This document shows, in pieces, positions 9,504-18,191 of a stretch of 64,000 nt of DNA (position 1 is the stretch's first letter; each line of letters starts with the position of its first letter). Made by a program: the position numbers and the translations under genes. This DNA is from UBA961 sp049426725. GTDB lineage: Bacteria; Bacteroidota; Ignavibacteria; Kapaibacteriales; UBA961. The DNA lies in assembly GCA_049426725.1 (NCBI GenBank), contig JBMSYN010000004.1:1-64000 (forward strand). Reading direction: 5' to 3'. The notes beneath the pieces are model-generated. The model made no database searches. It saw nothing but the letters and a program-made list of their open reading frames with translations, and was not told the DNA's origin.

Positions 9504-9758
9504 TTATTCCTGATCAGGATTTTTTGATGCAGGATTCCTTTGCGCATTGCGAAGAGAGAGATCTTCCCTTTTGATTGGGAAAGTGGATTTTGCTGTTTGC
9601 ACATCATCTCTGATATGTCGTGCAGCTTCTCTCAAAGTTTGCATGTGCTTGCGAAGGCGAACACCAGCCTCCTTATTTCGTGCATTGTAGAACTTGTCGA
9701 AGTCCTTTTCAAAGCTCTGCACAAGCTTGAGCAATTCCTGATAATGTTCAGTTGCCAT
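9504..9758 (-). CDS. Histone H1-like protein (Hc1 family)
   Basis: An 84-residue helical protein. Its core, LLKLVQSFEKDFDKFYNA followed by RNKEAGVRLRKHMQTLR, matches the small Hc1/histone H1-like DNA-binding proteins widespread in Bacteroidota, though the Lys/Ala-rich tail seen in chlamydial Hc1 is absent here. It probably binds DNA or RNA in the nucleoid. GAGG lies just before the ATG at 9758. The gene starts ten bases after the stop of the RNase G gene, so the two are almost certainly co-transcribed. Confidence 0.8.
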   Translation of the reverse strand: MATEHYQELLKLVQSFEKDFDKFYNARNKEAGVRLRKHMQTLREAARHIRDDVQTAKSTFPIKREDLSLRNAQRNPASKNPDQE

Positions 9759-9768
9759 GCTGTACCTC

Positions 9769-11595
9769 TTACAACAAATAATCAGCAGTAATATCGGTAA
9801 AAGTTTTCATCGAATAAAAACGGAAATTATCCGGTGCCAATCTATCATCGATTGTCAGATGGATGCGAATGAGATATCTGATCATAAGTTTTGATAATCT
9901 TGAAATAGGTCCTTTCGTAAGATAAGCAGCCATATCAGGATGCACATGCAAATCTATGCCAAAATCCAATTGCTGACCTCTAAACAAGCGAATCCAATGT
10001 TCAATTTCTTGAAATACAAGAGAGCGCGAAGGAATTCTTCCTCCTCCATGGCATGTAGGGCATGTATCTGAAAGGCGCTCAGAAATTGCCTGCCGAATTC
10101 TTTGTCTAGTTATTTGCAAAAGACCCAACTGAGTGATGGGATACACCACCGTCTTTGCTCTATCCTTCAGCAATTCCCGTTTCATTTCATTGAAAATTTT
10201 CTTTCGATTTTCTTCAAGTTGCATATCGATGAAATCAATGATGATCATGCCGCCGATATCACGCAAACGCAATTGTTTTGCGACAACCTTCAGTGCTTCC
10301 ATGTTTGTTTTGAATGCAATCTTTTCTTGTTCTGCTTCTCCCGATGAAGAGCGACCGCTATTGACATCGATGACATGCATTGCTTCAGTTTGATCGATGA
10401 CTATTGAGCCTCCGCTTGGAAGTCGGACAGTCCTTTCATAGGTTTCGCGAATGGATTTTTCAATCCCGAAATAATCAAAAAGTGGCTTGCGTCCTTCATA
10501 GAGCGCTACTTTTGATTGTAAGTCAGGATCTGCAATTCCCAGATAATTCATTGTTTCTTTATGCTGATGCATGGAGTCAAACACAACTCTCTGAACATCC
10601 TCGGAAAACAAATCGCGAATTACGCTGCCGGCTAAACTTTTATCTCTATACAAAAGCGAAGGAGCTTTTGCTTTCATTACATTCGCTTCCATTTCCTTCC
10701 ATTGTTCCATCAGCAAAGCCCAATCTCTCTGCAATTCGATGTCCGTTCTGTCCTCAGCGGCAGTACGAATAATGCAACCAATTCCATCAGGTACGAATGT
10801 CTTTGCAATCGAACGCAAGCGCTTTCTTTCTTTGAGTGATGGTATCTTTTTTGAAACACCAATCAATTGCTCGAATGGAAGCAAAACCATATATCTTCCC
10901 GGCAAACCGATTTTTGTGGTGACTCTCACTCCTTTGGATGAATACCCTTCTCTGACCACCTGTACAATGATCGTTTGCTTGGGTTGGAGATTGATGCTTA
11001 TAGTTCCTGAACGCTTCGTGCTGAATGTAGGTAATGGTTTAGCATTTCCATGCTTTTCAGGCATTTTCTTTAATCGTAATGCTATAGCCGCTGCATCGGA
11101 TAATGCGGGCTTATCTTCATGTTGGATGACATGCGATTTGAGTGATTCAATAAATGCTTTGAATCCTCTTGGCTTGCCAATTGTTGGTTGATCTAGCAAT
11201 TCAGCGATCATTTCATTCATATCTGCTTCGATGATGTCAGGTGCAGGAACATGAACAGCATGCGGAGGTGCGAACTCCATGCGTATCAAACCTTTATCCT
11301 GCTTGCCTTTAGCTCTGGAAAAATCTTCTCCATCATCTTCATCATCGGTGCTGAAAGATTCTTCCAATGATGAGTCCACATCAGAGAAATGAAGAAATGC
11401 ACCTTGATTCAATCCAATATCAACAAATGCCGCATTCATCCCTTGAATGATTTTTTCTACACGCCCCATGTAGACATTCCCCACATATCGTTCCTTTTCA
11501 GGAACTTCCACAAACAACTCTGCCAATTCACCGTGTTCGGTGATTGCAATTCTTGTTTCATTCAATGTGGAGGATATCAAAATTTCTTTTTTCAT
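9769..11595 (-). CDS. rng: Ribonuclease G/E family endoribonuclease
   Basis: A 608-residue RNase E/G family protein. The S1 RNA-binding domain begins at RYVGNVYMGRVEKIIQGMN near residue 37. The catalytic Mg-binding aspartates are in HVIDVNSG (Asp410) and IIIDFIDM (Asp454). The zinc-link Cys pair is CPTC at 512-515, needed for dimerisation. The enzyme cleaves single-stranded RNA 5'-end dependently in rRNA processing and mRNA decay. Residues about 75-200 form an acidic then Pro/Lys-rich insertion inside the S1 region, making the protein longer than classic RNase G (about 490 aa). The C-terminal degradosome scaffold of RNase E is absent. Confidence 0.95.
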   Translation of the reverse strand: MKKEILISSTLNETRIAITEHGELAELFVEVPEKERYVGNVYMGRVEKIIQGMNAAFVDIGLNQGAFLHFSDVDSSLEESFSTDDEDDGEDFSRAKGKQDKGLIRMEFAPPHAVHVPAPDIIEADMNEMIAELLDQPTIGKPRGFKAFIESLKSHVIQHEDKPALSDAAAIALRLKKMPEKHGNAKPLPTFSTKRSGTISINLQPKQTIIVQVVREGYSSKGVRVTTKIGLPGRYMVLLPFEQLIGVSKKIPSLKERKRLRSIAKTFVPDGIGCIIRTAAEDRTDIELQRDWALLMEQWKEMEANVMKAKAPSLLYRDKSLAGSVIRDLFSEDVQRVVFDSMHQHKETMNYLGIADPDLQSKVALYEGRKPLFDYFGIEKSIRETYERTVRLPSGGSIVIDQTEAMHVIDVNSGRSSSGEAEQEKIAFKTNMEALKVVAKQLRLRDIGGMIIIDFIDMQLEENRKKIFNEMKRELLKDRAKTVVYPITQLGLLQITRQRIRQAISERLSDTCPTCHGGGRIPSRSLVFQEIEHWIRLFRGQQLDFGIDLHVHPDMAAYLTKGPISRLSKLMIRYLIRIHLTIDDRLAPDNFRFYSMKTFTDITADYLL

Positions 11596-11647
11596 TCAAT
11601 CCTTGGCTCGTGATAAATGCTTCTTATTAAGCAAGACAATGCTATGG

Positions 11648-11655
11648 CAAATTTA
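11648..11655 (-). promoter_or_regulatory. -7 element candidate for rng
   Basis: On the minus strand this reads TAAATTTG, an exact match to TAnnTTTG, 52 bases before the rng start. No convincing TTTG was found at the -33 distance, so support is partial. Confidence 0.35.
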
Positions 11656-11772
11656 GGTAAAATTCGACAACGAAAGTCTAAATTCCAAATCATTTCTCGG
11701 AAATTCCAACCGAAATAAAATGAATCATGAAAAATATCGTCAATTCCGCCTGTTTTTCGGTGAATTTAGCCG

Positions 11773-11780
11773 TAAATTTG
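11773..11780 (+). promoter_or_regulatory. -7 element candidate for grpE-dnaJ
   Basis: TAAATTTG matches TAnnTTTG exactly and would start transcription near 11787, consistent with translation from 11822. The -33 region is poor (CCTG at N20). No CIRCE repeat (TTAGCACTC...) was seen, so HrcA control of this heat-shock pair is not supported. Confidence 0.35.
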
Positions 11781-11821
11781 TAAAAAAAATGCCAAAAGGC
11801 AGATATAAGAATGAGGATTTC

Positions 11822-12364
11822 ATGATGAATGATGAATTGGATGCAACCGCTTCTGAAGATCAGAATAGTGATCAGTCTGAAGAATCTGCAACAGAAGAGC
11901 TCTCTGCTTTGGAGAAAGCCCTCCTTGAACGCGATGATTTTCGAGATCAATTATTGAGAAAATCGGCGGAATTCGAGAATTATCGCAAAAGAACATTGAA
12001 AGAGAAGCAGGATCTCATCGAATTTGCCAATGAGCATTTGATTTTAAAGATGTTACCCGTCGTTGATGATTTGCATACGGCTTTGGAAGCCGGCAAGCAA
12101 TCCAAGGACCCCGATGGTTTTTTGAAAGGTGTTGAGATGATCTATGTAAAAGCCATCAAAATCTTTGAAGATGCAGGAGTATTTCCAATAGAAACTGCTC
12201 CCGGTGAGCCATTCAATGTGGAAGTGCATGAGGCTCTTGCACATATGCCATCTGCGGATGCACCAGAGGGGCATATTCTTCAAGAGATTCAGCGTGGTTA
12301 TAAATTGAGAGAAAAAGTGATTCGCCATACAAAAGTTGTCACATCAGCCGGAAGTCAGGATTAA
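11822..12364 (+). CDS. grpE: Nucleotide exchange factor GrpE
   Basis: A 180-residue GrpE. An acidic disordered N-terminus is followed by the dimer coiled coil (KSAEFENYRKRTLKEKQDL) and the beta domain with GEPFNVEVHEALA and RGYKLREKVIRHTKV. GrpE releases ADP from DnaK in the chaperone cycle. Tandem ATG codons at 11822 and 11825 follow TGAGGA; longer in-frame starts upstream overlap the promoter candidate and add a basic segment unlike GrpE. The dnaJ start lies 16 bases downstream, so the two form an operon; dnaK is not in the window. Confidence 0.95.
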   Translation: MMNDELDATASEDQNSDQSEESATEELSALEKALLERDDFRDQLLRKSAEFENYRKRTLKEKQDLIEFANEHLILKMLPVVDDLHTALEAGKQSKDPDGFLKGVEMIYVKAIKIFEDAGVFPIETAPGEPFNVEVHEALAHMPSADAPEGHILQEIQRGYKLREKVIRHTKVVTSAGSQD

Positions 12365-12380
12365 ACACATACGGAAAGCA

Positions 12381-13565
12381 ATGAATAAAAGAGATTATTA
12401 TGAAGTGCTCGGATTGGGCAAGCAAGCAGGTGCCGATGAAATCAAATCGGCATATAGAAAGCTTGCATTACAATATCATCCTGATCGCAATCCGGACAAT
12501 AAAGAAGCTGAAGAAAAATTTAAAGAAGCAACGGAAGCTTTTGAGGTATTGAGTGATGACAATAAGCGTGCTCGGTATGACAGGTTTGGTCATGAAGGCA
12601 TGAAGAGCGGACAAGACTTCCATTCTTATCAAAACATGAATGATGTCTTTAGTGTTTTCAATCAATTCTTTGGTGGCGGTGGAGGTGGTTCCATTTTTGA
12701 TGAATTCTTTGGTGGTGGACAACAAAGAAGATCACAATCCATGGGGCAACCTGGGCAAGACATGCGAGTTCGATTGCAATTGACTTTGGAAGAAATTGCA
12801 ATGGGCGTATCCAAAACGCTGAAATTCAAAAAATTCTCCACTTGTGATTCATGTGCCGGCAGTGGAGCAAAAGGAGCTTCCGGATATGCAACCTGTACTG
12901 CTTGCAATGGTGCAGGAGAAGTGCGGCAAATCTCTCGCTCGATGTTTGGTCAATTCGTCAATATCGCACCTTGTGCCAATTGTTCAGGTTCAGGAAAAAT
13001 CATCAAAGAAATTTGCGGCGATTGCTCCGGTGAAGGTCGCTTGGTGGGAGAAACAACCGAAACAGTCGATATACCAGCAGGAGTCAGTGAAGGGAATTAT
13101 ATTCCCCTTCGCGGCAGAGGCAATGCCGGAAAGCGTGGAGGTCAAGCAGGCGATGTTCTGATTGAGATAGAAGAGAAAGAACATCCACATTTCATTCGTG
13201 AGCAGGATGACATTCTCTTCGAATTGGTGGTAAGTTATCCGGAAGCCGCTTTGGGAGCCAAAGTGCAAGTACCAACTCTATATGGTTTTGAAGAAATTCA
13301 TGTTAAAGCAGGAACGCAACCGGGAACAGTCATTACCCTCAAAGAGAAGGGAATCAAGCATTTGCAAAGTGGCGGCAGAGGTCATCAACATGTCCATGTA
13401 AATGTATATGTTCCAACTCAGCTTTCAAGTGATGAGAAAAAGATATTGAAAGAGCTTTCACAATCGGATCATGTGAATCCTGAAAGGGTCTATGATGATG
13501 AACGATCATCTCAGGGAACTTCATCAGCTTTTTTTGACAAAATGAAAGGTGCATTTTCAGGGTGA
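12381..13565 (+). CDS. dnaJ: Chaperone protein DnaJ
   Basis: A 394-residue type I DnaJ. The J domain (residues 5-70) has the HPD motif at 33-35. A Gly/Phe-rich linker with GGGGGG follows. The zinc domain carries four CxxCxGxG repeats: CDSCAGSG, CTACNGAG, CANCSGSG and CGDCSGEG. The C-terminal substrate domains contain IPLRGRGNAGKRGG. It delivers unfolded clients to DnaK and stimulates ATP hydrolysis. I use the ATG at 12381; a longer frame would overlap the end of grpE. It is co-transcribed with grpE. Confidence 0.97.
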   Translation: MNKRDYYEVLGLGKQAGADEIKSAYRKLALQYHPDRNPDNKEAEEKFKEATEAFEVLSDDNKRARYDRFGHEGMKSGQDFHSYQNMNDVFSVFNQFFGGGGGGSIFDEFFGGGQQRRSQSMGQPGQDMRVRLQLTLEEIAMGVSKTLKFKKFSTCDSCAGSGAKGASGYATCTACNGAGEVRQISRSMFGQFVNIAPCANCSGSGKIIKEICGDCSGEGRLVGETTETVDIPAGVSEGNYIPLRGRGNAGKRGGQAGDVLIEIEEKEHPHFIREQDDILFELVVSYPEAALGAKVQVPTLYGFEEIHVKAGTQPGTVITLKEKGIKHLQSGGRGHQHVHVNVYVPTQLSSDEKKILKELSQSDHVNPERVYDDERSSQGTSSAFFDKMKGAFSG

Positions 13566-13589
13566 TGCACTAAATATTCAGGGGAATGA

Positions 13590-14132
13590 ATGGGGAAGAA
13601 AAGTGCAATGGGGGAGCGATTGCGAATGATTATGCAATCTGCATTTGGATTGACTAGGCAAGAGGCAATCATAGTAATCATTCTCATCAGCGGTGGTGCA
13701 ATCGGCATGATCATTCGCAGAACAGGAGTGATGAGCATGCAGGGAAGTCGCGCTCATGAGTCTATGAGCAAAGCAAATCTCATCATCGACAGCATGATTC
13801 TGGCGGAAGAATTGCGTGTACAAAAGATGCTTATTTCGGATTCATTGCAGGATACCATACCATCCGTGCTTGATGCCGGTATTCAATCTGGCTTTCCTAA
13901 GAAAACAGCAAAACAACCCAAGATCATTGATATGAATGCGGCAGGCATGCAAGATTTCATGCAATTGCCAGGGATTGGACCTTCAATAGCAGAAAAAATC
14001 ATTAACTACAGAAAACAGCAAGCATTTGATCAGATCGAAGACATCATGAATGTCAAAGGAATTGGAGAAAAGAAATTCGAAAAGATGAAACCCTATTTGA
14101 AAATCGGAAAGATTATGTCAAAGAATCGATGA
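13590..14132 (+). CDS. ComEA-like membrane-anchored helix-hairpin-helix protein
   Basis: A 180-residue protein with one membrane helix near residues 22-45 and a C-terminal tandem helix-hairpin-helix (about 113-175) containing LPGIGPSIAEKIINYRK and MNVKGIGEKKFEKMKPYL. This is the ComEA DNA-binding fold, which in competent bacteria pulls incoming DNA into the periplasm. The long linker between anchor and HhH resembles ComEA of Gram-positive type more than the short secreted form. GGGGA precedes the ATG. It follows dnaJ by 24 bases and overlaps the convergent cysteine desulfurase gene by 20 bases. Confidence 0.8.
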   Translation: MGKKSAMGERLRMIMQSAFGLTRQEAIIVIILISGGAIGMIIRRTGVMSMQGSRAHESMSKANLIIDSMILAEELRVQKMLISDSLQDTIPSVLDAGIQSGFPKKTAKQPKIIDMNAAGMQDFMQLPGIGPSIAEKIINYRKQQAFDQIEDIMNVKGIGEKKFEKMKPYLKIGKIMSKNR

Positions 14133-15243
14133 TTGATTTCAATTCTCTGACAGCTATTTCCACATCCTCTTGCGAATTATCTTTACAAAAAGAAAAACGC
14201 ACCGCCGCTCTTGCTTCTTTGTCACCTAAACCCAATGCCTTCAAAACATGGGATGGTTGCTGACTTCCCGAAACACAAGCAGAACCATTAGACACCGCAA
14301 TTCCAGCCATATCCATCAATTGCAGGATTGCTTCACCATCATTCACATCCTGAAAGGAAACATTCATAATTGAAGGAAGACATAGAGAAGGGTCTTCCGG
14401 AGTATTGATTCTTGCTTGCGGGACTTGTTCTTTCAATAAAATCCGCATTGTATCCTGCAGTGAGCGCATATGTGCATGCCTTATAGACATTTCTGCCATC
14501 GCTTTTCTCACAGCAATTTGAAACCCTACAATTAAAGCAGGTGATTCCGTCCCGGCGCGTCTATTTCTTTCTTGACCGCCACCTTGTTGATGTGATTTAA
14601 AATCTATCCCTTTGCGAATGAACATCGCACCAATGCCTTTGGGACCATGAATTTTATGCGCAGAAATAGTCAGAAAATCAACTCCAAGTTGCTGAACATC
14701 AATGGGAATCTTCCCAAAACTTTGCACTGCATCAGAATGCACGAAACAAGTTTCCGGCAGATTGGGCTTCAATCCTTCAATATGCTGAATCACCCCCGTT
14801 TCATTATTTGCATGCATGATGCTGACAAGCATATTCGAAGATGGTAAGTGTTGCATCCAATCATCGTGAATGCGACCCATTGAATCAACTTCAAGGATAT
14901 TCAATGTAAATCCTTGATCTTTAAGCCATTCCGCAGGATGCAATATGGCATGATGTTCAATTGAAGATATGGTCAAAGCATTCACCAAGCGAGATTCAAT
15001 ACATGCACTCTTGAGAATTGCATTATTTGATTCCGTTCCCCCGCTAGTAAATATCAATTCAGCAGGATGAGCATTCATTGATGCAGCAATTTCTTCACGG
15101 GCTTCTTCAATTGCCACTCTTGATTTTCTTCCAAGCGCATAAGCAGAAGAAGGATTTCCATAAAAATCCTGCATCCAGGGCAACATCGCATGCAAAATTT
15201 CTTCATCAATGTGCGTCGTGGCGGAATTATCGAGATAAATCAT
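14113..15243 (-). CDS. Cysteine desulfurase (NifS/IscS class)
   Basis: A 376-residue class V aminotransferase-fold enzyme. The start IYLDNSATT is diagnostic. The PLP lysine is Lys197 in ISAHKIHGPKG; the catalytic Cys323 lies in SNGSACVSGSQQPSHVL; the motif FTSGGTESNN binds PLP. It removes sulfur from cysteine to give persulfide for Fe-S clusters and thiolated tRNA. The loop around the Cys is of the longer IscS/NifS type, and no iscU is adjacent, so supply to tRNA thiolation is equally possible. I use the ATG at 15243; an upstream TTG at 15252 is weaker. A perfect DnaA-box sequence lies 14 bases upstream. Confidence 0.92.
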   Translation of the reverse strand: MIYLDNSATTHIDEEILHAMLPWMQDFYGNPSSAYALGRKSRVAIEEAREEIAASMNAHPAELIFTSGGTESNNAILKSACIESRLVNALTISSIEHHAILHPAEWLKDQGFTLNILEVDSMGRIHDDWMQHLPSSNMLVSIMHANNETGVIQHIEGLKPNLPETCFVHSDAVQSFGKIPIDVQQLGVDFLTISAHKIHGPKGIGAMFIRKGIDFKSHQQGGGQERNRRAGTESPALIVGFQIAVRKAMAEMSIRHAHMRSLQDTMRILLKEQVPQARINTPEDPSLCLPSIMNVSFQDVNDGEAILQLMDMAGIAVSNGSACVSGSQQPSHVLKALGLGDKEARAAVRFSFCKDNSQEDVEIAVRELKSIIDSLT

Positions 15244-15256
15244 CAAAATCAATAAA

Positions 15257-15528
15257 TGTGGATAACTTATTCACAATTGAAAGTGGCAGCTAAACTATGG
15301 AATTAAGTGGAAAAACACATAAACTGCTTGCTTTCAAGGTGATATTGTATGTTGATAACTTTTATAGTGAAGTGTGTTAGGAATTCAGGTTTTTCGTTGT
15401 CTTGTAAATGACGGGGGATGATTCAAAGCACCTTTGAATCGAAAAATTCTTTGTCCATGGGGTAGTTAATCAATATATTGCGTTTCAGTGACGAAGAACC
15501 CCTTGTTCTTTCATAAAAATTATCCACA
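15257..15528. promoter_or_regulatory. DnaA-box cluster in a 305-base non-coding stretch
   Basis: The stretch 15244-15548 holds no gene. It contains two perfect DnaA boxes in opposite orientation, TGTGGATAA at 15257-15265 and TTATCCACA at 15520-15528. A one-mismatch box lies at 15350-15358 (TGTTGATAA), and a perfect 9-bp inverted repeat at 15420-15440 with a three-base loop. The cluster could be an origin element or DnaA-controlled promoters; dnaA itself is not nearby. Confidence 0.5.
15450..15481 (+). promoter_or_regulatory. Promoter candidate for the small Cys/Lys-rich gene
   Basis: TTTG (15450-15453), 20 bases, TATATTGC (15474-15481). The -33 element and spacing are exact; the -7 element departs at its last bases. 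A DnaA box lies just downstream, so DnaA could modulate it. Confidence 0.45.
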
Positions 15529-15548
15529 TATTTCCATATGGAGTTCCT

Positions 15549-15782
15549 ATGAGAACCAAGAACATGATCATGGCATTTGTAATGAGTGCATTTATTGCAG
15601 CTCCTGTTATGATGACTGCAGATTGCGGTACAAAGTCAAAAGCAGAATGTGCAAAAGAAGCATCTAAAGAAGATGGCATGGCTTGCTGCAAAAAGAAAAT
15701 GAGTTCTAAGGAAGCAAAAGGCGATAATTGCTCAAAGTCTTCTGCTGACAACAAAAAAACAGAAGTAGCTCCAAAGAACTAA
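15549..15782 (+). CDS. Small secreted Cys- and Lys-rich protein of unknown function
   Basis: A 77-residue protein with a signal peptide (MRTKNMIMAFVMSAFIAAPV) and a mature part of about 55 residues rich in Lys, Ser and Asp. It has five Cys (one in ADCGT, then AEC, ACC and DNC). TGGAG lies five bases before the ATG. The adjacent Cys pair could suggest metal binding or disulfide bonding, but no family is recognised. It precedes the GldM-like gene by 167 bases with a hairpin between them. Confidence 0.65.
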   Translation: MRTKNMIMAFVMSAFIAAPVMMTADCGTKSKAECAKEASKEDGMACCKKKMSSKEAKGDNCSKSSADNKKTEVAPKN

Positions 15783-15819
15783 TATTTCACAAATTGCTTT
15801 GTGGAATTATTGAAAGAAA

Positions 15820-15850
15820 ATAAGCCCTATGGTTTTATCATGGGGCTTAT
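15820..15850. terminator. 12-bp hairpin after the small Cys/Lys-rich gene
   Basis: The arms 15820-15831 and 15839-15850 pair with one G-U. The plus-strand tail has no T run; the A-rich flank gives a T-rich tail only on the minus strand. It is a weak terminator or attenuator before the GldM-like gene. Confidence 0.45.
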
Positions 15851-15949
15851 AATGTCGATATAACATACTATTTAAACAGACAAATGTCCAATATACTCGG
15901 ACTTTGTTCCATTGCATTACTGTCTTAGGTCTTCAAGCGGAGTCAAGAT

Positions 15950-18148
15950 ATGTCAAAAGGCGGAGCCGGAAAGGTTTATTTCGTTCTCTATCTTGCAGTT
16001 ATTCTAGAGCTTCTCATCATCATCGTTGAACGCGATGAAGCTGAGGAGCATCTTGTGAAAAAGCAGCAGGAGTCAATGCGCATTGTTGAAAGCATTTTGA
16101 CGCAATTGCAGTCGGGTGCAGGAACAGAGGGTATCAATACGAGACCTCAGGATGCGATTGTTTTATCTGAAAAACTCCCTGAAGAGCAAAGAAAGTATTT
16201 CAAAAAATTCCGTACCTATTATATCGAAGTTGGTGTAACAGATGTTGCATCTGCATTGAACATGGATGGTATGGATGAAGCACAGAAAAAAGAGAAGATT
16301 GAAACGCTCAAAAAGCTCGCGAATGTGCAGGAATTGCAATATGAGGTGTATTTCCATCCAAGTAAAGAAGTGGATGTGCCGCCTTCACCTCCAGCATCAG
16401 AGTTCAAAAAGGTTCAATCATCTCCGCAGTCCGGGATGAAGCTTGCAAATCCACCCAATGCCACTTCGACTGAGTCTTGGGAATTGCAGGCTACTCGCAA
16501 ATTGGAATTGAGCACCAAATCCATGAAGGATTTCAAAGAGCCTGCTTATGGCGAATCATCTGTCAAGACAGGTGATATCGGGCAGTTTGCTCCCCCGGAT
16601 TCAGCAAGAGTGAATCGCATATTTGGATATTCAGCAGAGAAGACAGACAGATTGCGTCAATCCAATAATGGTAAGCTAACCAAGCGTGCTTTCGTATGTA
16701 ATTTCCAACCGCCGAGCAAACCGGGTTGGTATAAGTTGCGTTTTAGTTCTCAGACAAATCGCATCATGGGTATTTCTGCCGAGCAGAAATTCAATTCATT
16801 GAAAGATGATCAAAAGGTGAACATTGGTACGGTGCAATTGAAAGTAAAGGATTTGAGAAGCGTACAGCGTCAATTGTCCGATCAGTTGTCAGGAACAGGA
16901 ATACCATCAGCTGATGCATTTGCAAATGGCTCATTGGATTTGGACAAATTCAATGATCAATTGGAAGCAGCAAAGAAGAAAGTCATTGATGGTGGTGGAG
17001 ACAAGGTTGCTCAAAACACAAGCCGTATTGACTTATTCGGCTATATCGCAAAGCTTCTGTCACCAGGTAGATATATAACATTCGATCAGAACAAAGGCAG
17101 CATCGAGATTGACATTTTCGTACAGCAGCCTGAGATTGAGCAAGAAGATCCTATTATCACATGGGATGACAATGGTCAATTGTATTCATTCGACAAAGCA
17201 GGAAAATATGTAGCAACATTTGTTGCCAACTTATATGATAAAGCAACACCATCCATTCAATTCAATGGTTCTACTTCCGGAGTATCGATCACAAAGGTTG
17301 GACCAACAAGTACGAATGGTAAGGCTGGTCGCTATAAAGTTGAAATCAATCGTGATTTGTCACCCGGTGAATACAAAATGACAGCTTCACTTTCATCAGC
17401 GGGCAAGACAGTTGTTGAGGAAATGAATCTGAAAGTATTCGCAACAGGATTGGCAACGGTGAAAACAGAAGAAGGCGAAGATGTTCGCAATGAAGAAGAA
17501 ATCACCGGACTTGTCAAATCTTTGTCAAAAGGTGATGCTGTTGAATTCACGGCTGTTCCAACATCAGGAAGTACGATACCCGGAAGTCAATTCCGAACAA
17601 TCATTGAAGGTACATCGAAGAAAAGTCCTGTGGTTGGTTTGCAAGTTGGTGCAAATGATGGATACAATATTCCGATAGATGCAGACAAAGTCAGTGTGCG
17701 CATTGTTTGGCAAGATCCAAAAGATCAATCCATCCAGGTGCAGGTTTTCCCAACTGATGGCTCAAGTGCCGTTGAAGCGCAGCCCGGTCCCAAGCGTCCT
17801 CGCATTGTTTGTGGAGATGCTTCAAGAATCACTGATGCAAAAACCCCAATATTCTTTGTGAATGTTGAAATTAAAGCACCTTCATACACAGATATCACAG
17901 CTTCTATCAAAGGTGTGAAATTTGAAATCAAGGAACAAAATATCAAAGGTTATAAAGTGGTACCTGTTGGTGAGCCAAAACTCACCAGTGGCAAGTGGAC
18001 TCAGAGTTATAGACTCGACGGAAAGATTCCAATTCCACGCGGAACCGGTGGTTCAATAAAGATACAAGCAAAGGCTGCTGCACAATTGCCAAATGGAGAG
18101 ACATCTCCCGAGGCATCGAAGTCTTGCAAGTTTAACATCGTATTTTAA
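15950..18148 (+). CDS. GldM-like membrane-anchored periplasmic protein
   Basis: A 732-residue protein with a single N-terminal membrane helix (about residues 9-27) whose end carries acidic and basic residues (ELLIIIVERDEAEEHL). A helical segment and a long periplasmic part with several Ig-like beta domains follow, for example around AGRYKVEINRDLSPGEYKM. This layout is that of GldM/PorM, the T9SS and gliding motor stalk, though it is longer than GldM (about 515 aa) and sequence identity is not obvious to me. GGAG precedes the ATG at 15950. Two outer-membrane protein genes and a VWA-OmpA gene follow on the same strand, consistent with a trans-envelope complex. No gldL, gldK or gldN is adjacent. 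Confidence 0.6.
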   Translation: MSKGGAGKVYFVLYLAVILELLIIIVERDEAEEHLVKKQQESMRIVESILTQLQSGAGTEGINTRPQDAIVLSEKLPEEQRKYFKKFRTYYIEVGVTDVASALNMDGMDEAQKKEKIETLKKLANVQELQYEVYFHPSKEVDVPPSPPASEFKKVQSSPQSGMKLANPPNATSTESWELQATRKLELSTKSMKDFKEPAYGESSVKTGDIGQFAPPDSARVNRIFGYSAEKTDRLRQSNNGKLTKRAFVCNFQPPSKPGWYKLRFSSQTNRIMGISAEQKFNSLKDDQKVNIGTVQLKVKDLRSVQRQLSDQLSGTGIPSADAFANGSLDLDKFNDQLEAAKKKVIDGGGDKVAQNTSRIDLFGYIAKLLSPGRYITFDQNKGSIEIDIFVQQPEIEQEDPIITWDDNGQLYSFDKAGKYVATFVANLYDKATPSIQFNGSTSGVSITKVGPTSTNGKAGRYKVEINRDLSPGEYKMTASLSSAGKTVVEEMNLKVFATGLATVKTEEGEDVRNEEEITGLVKSLSKGDAVEFTAVPTSGSTIPGSQFRTIIEGTSKKSPVVGLQVGANDGYNIPIDADKVSVRIVWQDPKDQSIQVQVFPTDGSSAVEAQPGPKRPRIVCGDASRITDAKTPIFFVNVEIKAPSYTDITASIKGVKFEIKEQNIKGYKVVPVGEPKLTSGKWTQSYRLDGKIPIPRGTGGSIKIQAKAAAQLPNGETSPEASKSCKFNIVF

Positions 18149-18191
18149 TTTTTTCATGCTATCCCCCACGTAATCCCGGAGAAAGCTGATA

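Noticed and set aside
11596..11821. CIRCE operator for HrcA in front of grpE-dnaJ
   Set aside because: No TTAGCACTC-N9-GAGTGCTAA-like inverted repeat is present.
15420..15440. Perfect inverted repeat as an intrinsic terminator
   Set aside because: The three-base loop stem has no T run on either strand and no gene end nearby; it is mentioned only as part of the DnaA-box region.
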